A stretch of 24,883 nt of DNA from Actinomycetes bacterium (lineage in GTDB: Bacteria > Actinomycetota > Acidimicrobiia > Acidimicrobiales > RAAP-2), in assembly GCA_021791145.1 (NCBI GenBank), contig JAJYXE010000010.1, forward strand, positions 1 through 24,883, read 5' to 3'. The notes beneath the pieces were generated by a model that saw nothing but the letters and a program-made list of their open reading frames with translations, searched no databases and was not told the DNA's origin. A program made the position numbers and the translations under genes. This document shows positions 9,173 to 17,493 of the stretch, piece after piece (the stretch's first letter is position 1; the number at the start of each line of letters is the position of its first letter).

Positions 9173-10551
9173 TCACACCGCCTGGCTCACCGACGACATG
9201 TTCCAGTCCGGGACGCGCAGCGCCGGCATCGCAGTGCGGTTCATCCACGTTCCGGTCTCCCGGCCGAAGGAGCGCACCGTCGACGTCGCGTACGACGCAC
9301 GGGCGAGCACGTCGAGCGGGCTCTCGTTGAAGCGGAAGTTGCTCGTCGCGCCGACGACCCTGCCATCTTCGATGACGTAGACGCCGTCGCGCGTGAGGCC
9401 GGTGAGGAGCAGCGTTTTGGGGTCGACCTCGCGGATGTACCACAGGCAGGTGAGGAGGAGCCCGCGCTCGACCGTGGCGACGAGATCGTCCAAGCTGCCC
9501 GATCCGCCGGGCAGCTCGAGCGACAAGTTGTCGACCGGCGGGGTGGGCGCCGCGTGCGACCCTTCGGCTCCGGCGCGGTGGTAGCGGAGCCGCTCGAGCT
9601 TGCCGGCGCGCACCCAGTCGGTGTGGCCGAGCGCGATCCCGTTGTCGAAGACCGACGTGTCGGCGGTCGACAAGCTCGCGCAAAGGAAGGGCGCGCACTC
9701 GAGCCCCGGCTCCGCGGGGTCGCTCCACAGGTGGAAGGGCAGCGGCGTCAGCAGCTCGCCGATCCGGGTCCCGCCGCCCGCCTTGGAGAAGACGGTCCGG
9801 CCCTCTTCGGCCGCTCGGCCGCTCGCCGCGTCGACGAGGATGCTCATGAGGTCGGCCACCGCGCTCGGGGGAAGGACCACGTCGTGACGACCGGGCGGGA
9901 CGTCCACGTGCCGGGCGGCCCAGCCGAGCCCCCGCTGCACCTGTTCCTCCAGCGATTCGAGCTCGACGTCGGCGAGGTCGGCGGTGCCGACGCCCGCCCA
10001 GGCGGAGGCGGCGTCCTTGCGCCCGACGAGCTGCAGGGCCCCGGTCACCTGGACGTGACGGCGGCGCAGCCCGCTGGAGGAGGCGAGGTAGGTCGTCGTG
10101 ACGCGGTGCTCGGCATACCCGGAGAGCACGGTCCTCGAGCGCTGGGCGTGCGCGAAGGCGTCGGCGAGCCGACCGAGGATCGACGAGAGGCGCTCCAGGC
10201 CGGTCGTCGGGGCGTCCGCGCCGAAATCCGGGGCGACGTCGCCCTCCACGAGCGGCGCGGCGTCCTCCGCGGGGCCGATGGCCGCCTCGGCCTCGGCGAC
10301 GAGGGACCCGGCGTCCACCTCACCGCTGCGGCGTGCCACCCCCGCACGTCCGGGGCGTCCGGGGGACTCGGGGGGCTCGGCCACGATCGCGGTCACACGC
10401 CGGTCTGCCCGCACCCCATCGGTCGTGGCGGTGTTGTTGGCGAAGCGCACCTCGGCTTCGTGCGTCTCCTCGACGATCGCGACGCACGGCCGCCTCGCCG
10501 CGCGGAGCACCCCTTCTGCCACCTGCGCGGGGTGGGAGGGGCGCTGTGCGC

Positions 10552-10555
<4 letters not shown>
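9173..10555 (-). CDS. tldE: TldE/PmbA-type metalloprotease subunit
   Basis: A 460-residue member of the TldD/PmbA family. It has no HExxxH zinc motif, as expected for the non-catalytic TldE partner. Recognisable parts are the C-terminal half with [32 protein letters not shown] and the [15 protein letters not shown] and [10 protein letters not shown] end, plus the central [18 protein letters not shown]. TldD and TldE form a heterodimer that cleaves unstructured peptides and matures some peptide natural products (known for the E. coli pair). The ATG at 10553-10555 overlaps the tldD stop as ATGA, so translation is coupled. No candidate precursor peptide gene is evident nearby. Confidence 0.9.
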
Positions 10556-12048
<1,493 letters not shown>

Positions 12049-12059
12049 CGGCCGGCACC

Positions 12060-13001
12060 CTATCCGCGCGGCGAGGAACGGGGCGCGGAGGCCACGGGCT
12101 GCAGCCACCGCTGTGCCGCCGACGCGTCCTGGACGACCGAGTGGGCGAGGTCGATCACCACCCGGGTCGGCGCGGACGGTGCACCGCGCAGGCGCAGCGC
12201 GATACCGACCCGCCTCGGCGGGAGCCCGGCGATGGGCAGGAGGCGGAACTCCGGCATCAGGTGCGGAGGCACCGCGGTGGCCGGGAGGATCGACGGGCCG
12301 TAGCCGTCGAAGGTGAGCGAAGCGATCAGGTGCAGTCCGTCGAGCTCCATCGAAGCGCGGAGCTCGACGCCCTCGGCACGCGCGGCTGCGTCCATCTCCT
12401 CGCGCAAGACCGTGCCGGGCGCCGGGAGCAGCAGCCCGAGGTCGGCGAGGTCCTTGAGGCCAAGAGGCGCTCGCCGATCGGCGAGCTCGTGCTCGAGGGG
12501 GACCACGAGGACGAGGTCCTCTTCGAAGAGCGGAGAAGTGGTCAGCTCGTCGCTGTGGACCGGCAGCGTGACGGCGGCGACGTCGAGCTGGCCGGAAGCG
12601 AGCTGGGCCTCGAGGGTGGTGTTCGTGCCATCGGTGACCGTCAGGCGGATCTGGGGATGCTGCGCTCGCAGCGCCGCGAACATTCTGGGCACGATCCATC
12701 GCCCCGCGGTGCCGATCATCCCGAGGCGCACGAGCCCGCGCACCTCGTGACGCATCGCCACGACGTCGGCCACCATTGCGTCCAGCTCGGCGATCATCCT
12801 GCGGGCTCGGGAGACGACGACCTCGCCCTCTTCGGTGAGCCGCCCCGACGACCGGTCGACGAGGACGACCTCGAGCTCGCGCTCGAGGCGGGCGACGTGG
12901 GCCGAGACGTTCGACTGGACGGTCCCGAGCGCGCCTGCCGCGGCCGAGAAGCTTCCGGTATCGGCGATCCCGACGATCGCATGCAGGTGCTTCAGGTCCA
13001 C
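12060..13001 (-). CDS. LysR family transcriptional regulator
   Basis: About 313 residues. The N-terminal winged helix-turn-helix is in LKHLHAIVGIADTGSFSAAAGALGTVQSNVSAHVARLERELEVVLVDR (the usual LysR opening, shown by motif only in part). The rest is a periplasmic-binding-type effector domain starting at VRGLVRLGMIGTAGRWIVP. I choose GTG 12999-13001 because GGAGG lies 5 bases before it and LysR proteins usually begin just at this point. An in-frame ATG at 13016 lies inside the upstream repeat array and has no such site. It stands first in the tldD-tldE-M20-nadC run with an 11-base gap to tldD. It may therefore control that run and itself, and possibly the divergent region. The effector is unknown. 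Confidence 0.92.
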   Translation of the reverse strand: MDLKHLHAIVGIADTGSFSAAAGALGTVQSNVSAHVARLERELEVVLVDRSSGRLTEEGEVVVSRARRMIAELDAMVADVVAMRHEVRGLVRLGMIGTAGRWIVPRMFAALRAQHPQIRLTVTDGTNTTLEAQLASGQLDVAAVTLPVHSDELTTSPLFEEDLVLVVPLEHELADRRAPLGLKDLADLGLLLPAPGTVLREEMDAAARAEGVELRASMELDGLHLIASLTFDGYGPSILPATAVPPHLMPEFRLLPIAGLPPRRVGIALRLRGAPSAPTRVVIDLAHSVVQDASAAQRWLQPVASAPRSSPRG

Positions 13002-13013
13002 GTCGTCCTCCGT

Positions 13014-13112
13014 CATGTCACGGGGCCGGCCATGTCACGGGGCCGGCCATGTCACGGGCCGGCCATGTCACGGGGCCGGCCATGTCACGGACCGGCCATG
13101 TCACGGGCCGGC
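13014..13112. repeat. Six-unit tandem repeat, 16-17 bp, directly upstream of lysR
   Basis: Units begin at 13014, 13031, 13048, 13064, 13081 and 13097. Three are the 17-mer CATGTCACGGGGCCGGC and three are 16-mers missing one G, one of these with an A replacing G. Each unit junction makes GGCCGGCC-type palindromes. There are no spacers, so it is not CRISPR. It would form most of the 3' end of the lysR mRNA leader. Confidence 0.9.
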
Positions 13113-13230
13113 CTGCCGGGCGCCGCGCGAGCGCCGCTACGGGACGCCCGACGGGCGTTGCCGAGCCCACTTGTCGAGCCCACTGGTCGGGCCCATTCCC
13201 CCGTTGCGATGGAGCTTATCTGAAATGAAG

Positions 13231-13236
13231 ATTATA
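13231..13236 (-). promoter_or_regulatory. -10 box (TATAAT) reading toward lysR
   Basis: A perfect TATAAT on the minus strand, within the only AT-rich stretch (about 13210-13260) in the region. The -35 is weak. Transcription would start near 13225 and give a leader of about 220 bases carrying the six-unit repeat. The near-palindrome ATGAAGAT-N7-ATCTCAT (13226-13247 area) overlaps the box and could be an operator for the LysR protein. Confidence 0.45.
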
Positions 13237-13254
13237 AACATCTCATAAAGCTCA

Positions 13255-13283
13255 TTGACAGATCACGGCGCGTCCTGCAGAAT
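13255..13283 (+). promoter_or_regulatory. Promoter with consensus -35, reading toward murT
   Basis: TTGACA at 13255-13260, 17 bases, then CAGAAT at 13278-13283 (4 of 6 matches to TATAAT). The start of transcription would be near 13290. It is back-to-back with the minus-strand TATAAT at 13231-13236. A structured segment and a 13-bp hairpin follow before murT. Confidence 0.55.
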
Positions 13284-13372
13284 GGAAGGAGACCTCGGGG
13301 TAACTGGATTCCCCCCTCCGTTCCCGGCTGGTCAGTGCGAAGGGACCGCCCACCCCCCCGGCGGTCCCTTCG
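13284..13372 (+). ncRNA. Possible small structured RNA or leader/attenuator
   Basis: Two hairpins follow the promoter at 13255-13283. The first (13284-13324) pairs GGAAGGAG with CTCCGTTCC (one bulge) around a GGGG/CCCC inner stem. The second is a perfect 13-bp stem, CGAAGGGACCGCC at 13338-13350 with its complement at 13360-13372, around a 9-base C-rich loop. There is no T-run after it; many high-GC bacterial terminators lack one. The product could be an RNA of about 85 bases, or a 5' leader that attenuates murT-gatD. I recognise no known RNA family. Confidence 0.35.
13338..13372 (+). terminator. Perfect 13-bp hairpin upstream of murT
   Basis: Exact inverted repeat of 13 bases around a 9-base loop, within a gene gap and shortly after a good promoter. 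It is the strongest hairpin in the window next to that at 24775-24814. It may act as terminator or attenuator; no T-run follows. Confidence 0.5.
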
Positions 13373-13430
13373 TCGCGTCGGCGGAGCGAGACGGTCTCTC
13401 CTGCTCGTCGACGGCACCTAACCTGCCACG

Positions 13431-13588
13431 GTGGTCGAATTCGCCGTCACGCGCGCTGTCCTCGTCGGCCTCACCTCCTCGCCGGCTCGCCGGCCTCGCG
13501 GTCCTCGCGGTCCTCGTGTTGCTCGTGTTCGTCGCCGGCCTCGCGGTTCTCACCGGCTCGCAGCGCTCGCCGTGAGGCGCGCATGCTG
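13431..13588 (+). other. Possible small membrane protein gene, two-frame signal
   Basis: Frame 1 from GTG 13431 reads VVEFAVTRAVLVGLTSSPARR and then turns Arg-rich, stopping at 13588. The neighbouring frame, ending at 13575, reads LAGLAVLAVLVLLVFVAGLAVLTG, a convincing membrane helix, but has no good start codon nearby. Joined by a one-base shift near 13490 they would give a sensible protein of about 50 residues upstream of murT. A sequencing error, a frameshift mutation or chance in high-GC DNA are all possible. Confidence 0.2.
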
Positions 13589-15010
13589 AGGGTCCCGACG
13601 GTCCGGACGCGCGTGGCGGTCGCTGGCGCGCGGGTCGTGAGCACGCTGTCGCAGCGTGTCGGGTTTGGCAGCGGCACCGTCGTCGGTGGCCACGTCGGGC
13701 TCGTCTTCGACCCTCGGCTGCTCGAGCACCTCGCCGCCGGCCGTCGGATGGCGCTCGTGAGCGGCACGAACGGCAAGACGACGACGACGCACCTGCTCGC
13801 CGCCGCCGTCGAAGGGGCACTCGGACCCGTTGCGACCAACGCCACCGGCTCCAACATGCCCAGCGGGCATGTGACCGCACTGGCGAGCGCGCCGCCAGGT
13901 GCAGCGGCAGTCTTGGAGGTCGACGAGGGGTACCTGGCCGGCCTCCTCGGGGCCCTCAGCCCTGAAGCGGTGGTGCTGCTCAACCTCTCGCGTGACCAGC
14001 TCGACCGCACGAACGAGGTCCGCATGGTGGCGAACCGGTGGCGTGCGGCGCTGGCGGCGACGTCGGACCCTGCGTCCACGTCGGGGGCGGCGACCTGGTC
14101 ACGCGCTGCCCGGTCGGGAGCGGCGACGACGACGACGATCGCGAACGCCGACGACCCGCTCGTCACCTGGGCGGCGTCGGCCGCAGCCAAGACGATCTGG
14201 GTCGGTGCCGGGCTGTCCTGGCGCCAGGACGCCGTGGCATGCCCGGCGTGCGCGGGCCGCGTCAGGTTCGCGAACGCCGAAGCCGACGGGGGTGCCGGCC
14301 TCGACGGGTGGGCGTGCGCCTGTGGCTTCGTACGCCCGCGGCTCGACGTCCGTCTCGAGGGCGACGACATCGTCCTCGCCGACGGTCGCCGGCTCGAGCT
14401 GGTGCTGGCGCTCCCCGGGCGGTTCAACCGCGCGAACGCGGTGATGGCCGCGGTCGCCGCAACCGAGATGGGCGTCGGGTGGGACGACGCGCTCTGCCGG
14501 ATCGCCGCGGTCCAGGAGGTCGCGGGCCGCTTCTCCGTGGTGGAGGTGGGCGGCTGCACGACGCGCATGATGCTCGCCAAGAACCCCGCGGGCTGGCGCG
14601 AGCTGCTCGACCTCGTCGGACCGTCCGGGCGCGCCGTCGCGATCGGGATCAACGCGCGCGTCGCGGACGGCAGGGACCCCTCGTGGCTCTGGGACGTCCC
14701 GTTCGAGCGATTGCGCGGAAGGACGGTCGTCGCCACCGGAGAGCGGTGTCGAGACCTGTCGGTCCGTCTCCGCTACGCGGACGTCCCGCACCGGACCGTG
14801 CGTGACGAGGTCGCCGCAGTGCGCGCCGCGTGGATCGCCGGTGGCCGTGCCAGCCCCGCGACCATCCCCGCCGAGCCGGCCGCGACCGCGGCCATCCCCG
14901 TCGAGCCGGGGGAGGTCCAGGTCGACTTCGTCGGCAACTACACGGCCTTCACCGACCTGATGGCGCGCTCGGCGCGCTCGGCGCGCGCGAGGCGGAGGGC
15001 GGGCGCATGA
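13583..15010 (+). CDS. murT: Lipid II isoglutaminyl synthase subunit MurT
   Basis: Mur-ligase-like subunit of MurT/GatD, which amidates the alpha-carboxyl of D-Glu in the lipid II stem peptide at the membrane's inner face. ATP-binding loop is SGTNGKTTT at residues 60-68. Two Cys pairs, CPAC (220-223) and CAC (245-247), form the zinc-ribbon insert seen in MurT proteins. The C-terminal DUF1727 region includes LAKNPAGW, AVAIGINARVADGRDPSWLWDVPFE and ends in VDFVGNYTAFTDL. At 475 residues it is somewhat long: there is a Thr/Ala/Ser-rich stretch at about 160-185 and a Pro/Ala insert (IPAEPAATAAIPVEP) before the last motif. ATG 13583 has GAGG 6 bases upstream. It overlaps gatD as ATGA. Confidence 0.95.
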   Translation: MLRVPTVRTRVAVAGARVVSTLSQRVGFGSGTVVGGHVGLVFDPRLLEHLAAGRRMALVSGTNGKTTTTHLLAAAVEGALGPVATNATGSNMPSGHVTALASAPPGAAAVLEVDEGYLAGLLGALSPEAVVLLNLSRDQLDRTNEVRMVANRWRAALAATSDPASTSGAATWSRAARSGAATTTTIANADDPLVTWAASAAAKTIWVGAGLSWRQDAVACPACAGRVRFANAEADGGAGLDGWACACGFVRPRLDVRLEGDDIVLADGRRLELVLALPGRFNRANAVMAAVAATEMGVGWDDALCRIAAVQEVAGRFSVVEVGGCTTRMMLAKNPAGWRELLDLVGPSGRAVAIGINARVADGRDPSWLWDVPFERLRGRTVVATGERCRDLSVRLRYADVPHRTVRDEVAAVRAAWIAGGRASPATIPAEPAATAAIPVEPGEVQVDFVGNYTAFTDLMARSARSARARRRAGA

Positions 15011-15738
15011 GCCTCGTGGTGGTCGTGGTCCACCCGGACCTGCTCGGCACCTACGGCGACGGGGGCAACGGTGTCGTCCTCGTCCAGCGCGCGCGCTGGC
15101 GCGGCATCCCTGCCGAGCTCGTGGAGGCGGTGTCGGACGCGGCGCTCCCCGCCGGCGACCTCTACTGCCTCGGCGGGGGCGAGGACGACGCGCAGCGCGT
15201 GTCCGCCGAGCTGCTTCGCACGGAGGGCAGCCTCCATCGGGCCGTCGAGCAGGGCGCGGCCGTGCTCGCGGTGTGCGCGGGGTACCAGATCATCGGGCGC
15301 ACCTTCGCCGCGGCAGACGGCCGGTCGCTGCCGGGGGTCGGGCTGTTGGACGCGACGACTGCGAAGGGCGCCGGGCGCCGGGCGGTGGGCGAGGTGCTCG
15401 CCGAGCCTCTCGACACGAGCCTGCCGGTGCTGACGGGGTTCGAGAACCACGGCGGGCTCACCTCGCTCGGCGCTCGCGTCGCACCGCTCGCGCGCGTGAC
15501 GGCAGGCGTCGGGAACGGGGACGGCACCGAAGGCGCGGTCTGCGGCAAGGTGGTCGGCACCTACCTGCACGGACCGGTGCTCGCGCGCAACCCCGCGCTC
15601 GCCGACATGCTCCTCGCGTGGGCGACCGGTCGAGAGCTCGAGCCGCTCGACGACGCCGAGGAGGAAGCGCTGCGCCGAGAGCGGATCGCTGCGGCCAGGC
15701 GCCGCAGCGCCGCACGCTACGTCTTCGGCCGCTCGTAG
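15007..15738 (+). CDS. gatD: Lipid II isoglutaminyl synthase glutaminase subunit GatD
   Basis: Class I glutamine amidotransferase of 243 residues that releases ammonia from glutamine for MurT. The nucleophile is Cys90 in LAVCAGYQIIG and the catalytic His is 188 in GTYLHGPVLARNP. HPDLLGTYGDGGN and LYCLGGGEDD near the N-terminus are typical for CobB/CobQ-like GatD. ATG at 15007 overlaps the murT stop (ATGA), so the two subunits are made together. Its last 22 bases overlap the 3' end of the convergent glycosyltransferase gene. Confidence 0.95.
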   Translation: MSLVVVVVHPDLLGTYGDGGNGVVLVQRARWRGIPAELVEAVSDAALPAGDLYCLGGGEDDAQRVSAELLRTEGSLHRAVEQGAAVLAVCAGYQIIGRTFAAADGRSLPGVGLLDATTAKGAGRRAVGEVLAEPLDTSLPVLTGFENHGGLTSLGARVAPLARVTAGVGNGDGTEGAVCGKVVGTYLHGPVLARNPALADMLLAWATGRELEPLDDAEEEALRRERIAAARRRSAARYVFGRS

Positions 15739-16475
15739 AGGCGGGAGATCCGGAGGCGGTAGAAGATCGCGAAGAGGTCTGCGAGCATCCCTGCCGCTGC
15801 GTGCGCGGACACGGTGCTACCGAACCGCCGGCGGATGCGCACGGGCACTTCGACGAAGCGGTGGTAGCCGAGGCGGCTCGCCACCACGAGGAGCTCGAGG
15901 TCGAACGCGAACCGCTTCTGGACCATCAGGGGCAGCGCGTCCGCGAGGACCTCGCGGCGCACGAGCTTGAGCCCCGTCTGGGTGTCGCGGACGTGCAGGC
16001 CGAAGAGCGCGAACACGAGCCCCTGCCAGACCCACGAGTAGACGCGTCGCAAAGGCGGGTAGACGACCTCTGAGGCGGGGTGGCGCTTGGAGCCCAGGAC
16101 GATGTCGGGTGCCGGGTCGCCTGGGTCGCGCACGATGGCTGCCAGCGTTGCGACCTGCGCGGCCGGCAGGTCGCCGTCCGCGTCGATGAACCCGAGGAAC
16201 CTGCCGCGTCCGAGCGTGAACCCCACGCGCAGCGCCTCCCCCTTGCCGTGGTTGCGCTGCAGCCGGACCGTGCGCACCAGGTCCCGGGGAAGACCCGCGA
16301 GCGCCTGTTCGCTTCCGTCGGTCGACCCGTCGGAGACCGCGATCACCTCGAAGGTCGTCCCCGTCCTGGACAGCGTGCGCAAGAGCTCGTCGACCGTCTC
16401 GCGGACTCGCTCGCCGGGGTTGAAGTAGGGGACCACGACCGTGAGGTCGAGCGTCGGGCCGTCGCTCAGCGACAC
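15717..16475 (-). CDS. Family 2 glycosyltransferase, polyprenyl-phosphate sugar synthase type
   Basis: A 252-residue GT-A enzyme with TVVVPYFNPGERV, the nucleotide motif AVSDGSTDGS (46-55), RNHGKGEALRVG (74-85), the metal-binding DADGD (98-102), and DTQTGLKLVRREV, which resembles the DTQCGFKLF motif of dolichyl-phosphate glucosyltransferases. It probably moves a sugar from a nucleotide-sugar to a lipid phosphate at the cytoplasmic membrane. There are no clear transmembrane helices. Start is GTG 16473-16475 with a weak ribosome site, 19 bases after the acyltransferase stop, so it is likely the last gene of the lipid operon. The sugar and acceptor are not known. Confidence 0.88.
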   Translation of the reverse strand: MSLSDGPTLDLTVVVPYFNPGERVRETVDELLRTLSRTGTTFEVIAVSDGSTDGSEQALAGLPRDLVRTVRLQRNHGKGEALRVGFTLGRGRFLGFIDADGDLPAAQVATLAAIVRDPGDPAPDIVLGSKRHPASEVVYPPLRRVYSWVWQGLVFALFGLHVRDTQTGLKLVRREVLADALPLMVQKRFAFDLELLVVASRLGYHRFVEVPVRIRRRFGSTVSAHAAAGMLADLFAIFYRLRISRLYERPKT

Positions 16476-16494
16476 GCCCGCAAGTCATAGCGTC

Positions 16495-17385
16495 TCAGCC
16501 CGGTGGCCAGGCGTCGCGGCGCGCCTCGGGGGAAGGGCCGAGCTCCCAGGAGCGGCGCCATGCAGAGACGTCCGGCCCGCGCGGCGACGGCGTAGTGCCG
16601 GCGGCCGCTCGCCTTCGCGCGCTCCACCAGTCGCTCGACACCTCGTCCGCGAGCACGGCGACGGCGGTCTCGATCCTGTCGGCGAGCCGCCTCACGTTCT
16701 CGTCCGGGTCGGGCACGATCGGCGTGCCGAAGACGACCGACACCGGCGCCCGGCGGATCGGGCGACGCTCACCCTCGGACTTCGGCAGCACGTCCCGGGT
16801 GCCGTGGAGGTGGACGGGCACCACGGCGCAACCGGTCCGGTGCGACAGGTACGCGGCAGACGCTGGATGGAAGGGCCGGGCCCACCCGTCGGGGGAGCGG
16901 CCCCCTTCGGGGAAGAGCACGAGGTTCCACCCCTCCTCGAGGAGCGCGGCCGCGGCCTCGACCGATTCGCGGTTCACCCGCGCTCGCTCGATGGGGATCG
17001 CCGCAAGGCTGAACGACCACAACGCGGCCTTCCAGCGCCGGTCGAAGAAGTAGTCCGCCGCCGCGCCGACCACCGTGCGGTGGCGGAAGCGGACCGGCAA
17101 CGTCGTGAGCAGGACCGGCGTGTCGACATGGCTCAGGTGGTTGGCGACGAAGATCACCGGGGTCTTCACGTGGCGCAGGTGCTCGGCCCCCCGCACCGTC
17201 GTGGGGGCCACCATGCGGGCGGCAGGCCTCGTCACGTTGTCGAGGATCATCGCCCTCGCGAGCCGTACCGGGTAACGGCGCGACCACTCGTGGTCGTAGC
17301 CGAGGCCGACGCGCCGCACGGGGGCCGGACGCGCGACGCCCGTGGGCCACGTCGGTCTCCCGAACGGGAAGCGTGCCGGTCTCAT
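16495..17385 (-). CDS. Lysophospholipid acyltransferase family protein (PlsC-like)
   Basis: A 296-residue acyltransferase with the HX4D motif in ANHLSHVDTP (His83, Asp88), IPIERARVNRES, the substrate motif FPEGGRSPDG (158-167) and VVPVHLHGT. It should transfer an acyl group to a glycerol phosphate-type or alcohol acceptor at the membrane. The first 45 residues are not conserved-looking, and an ATG at residue 46 is possible. ATG 17383-17385 lies against a 24-bp repeat array whose GAGG elements serve as the only visible ribosome-binding sites. The partner genes (acyl-CoA reductase, alcohol dehydrogenase) suggest a specialised lipid and not bulk phospholipid; this is inference. Confidence 0.9.
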   Translation of the reverse strand: MRPARFPFGRPTWPTGVARPAPVRRVGLGYDHEWSRRYPVRLARAMILDNVTRPAARMVAPTTVRGAEHLRHVKTPVIFVANHLSHVDTPVLLTTLPVRFRHRTVVGAAADYFFDRRWKAALWSFSLAAIPIERARVNRESVEAAAALLEEGWNLVLFPEGGRSPDGWARPFHPASAAYLSHRTGCAVVPVHLHGTRDVLPKSEGERRPIRRAPVSVVFGTPIVPDPDENVRRLADRIETAVAVLADEVSSDWWSARRRAAAGTTPSPRGPDVSAWRRSWELGPSPEARRDAWPPG

Positions 17386-17493
17386 CGCCTCGTCGCCTCG
17401 TCAGCGCAGCGCCTCGTCGCCTCGTCAGCGCAGCGCCTCGTCGCCTCGTCAGCGCAGCGCCTCGTCGCCGAAGCGGTCCAGCGCCTCATCGGA
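17386..17493. repeat. 24-bp tandem repeat between the LarA-like and acyltransferase genes
   Basis: Three identical 24-base units (17386-17409, 17410-17433, 17434-17457), a diverged fourth (17458-17481) and a partial fifth. Each unit holds CGCCTCGTCGCCTCGTC followed by AGCGCAG. The fifth contains the stop codon of the LarA-like gene, and the first abuts the ATG of the acyltransferase. Confidence 0.92.

Noticed and set aside
6900..9380. 826-residue plus-strand open frame
   Set aside because: It is antisense to nadC and the M20 peptidase, whose catalytic motifs are all present; no motifs in this frame.
13014..13016. ATG as start of lysR
   Set aside because: It is part of the repeat unit and lacks a ribosome site, while the GTG at 13001 has GGAGG five bases upstream and fits the usual LysR N-terminus.
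13014..13112. CRISPR array
   Set aside because: The units are directly adjacent without spacers and there are no cas genes; the same holds for the other arrays.
13282..13575. 97-residue plus-strand ORF starting at ATG 13282
   Set aside because: The ATG lies within the predicted -10 box and the first half crosses two hairpins; only its last membrane helix looks protein-like.
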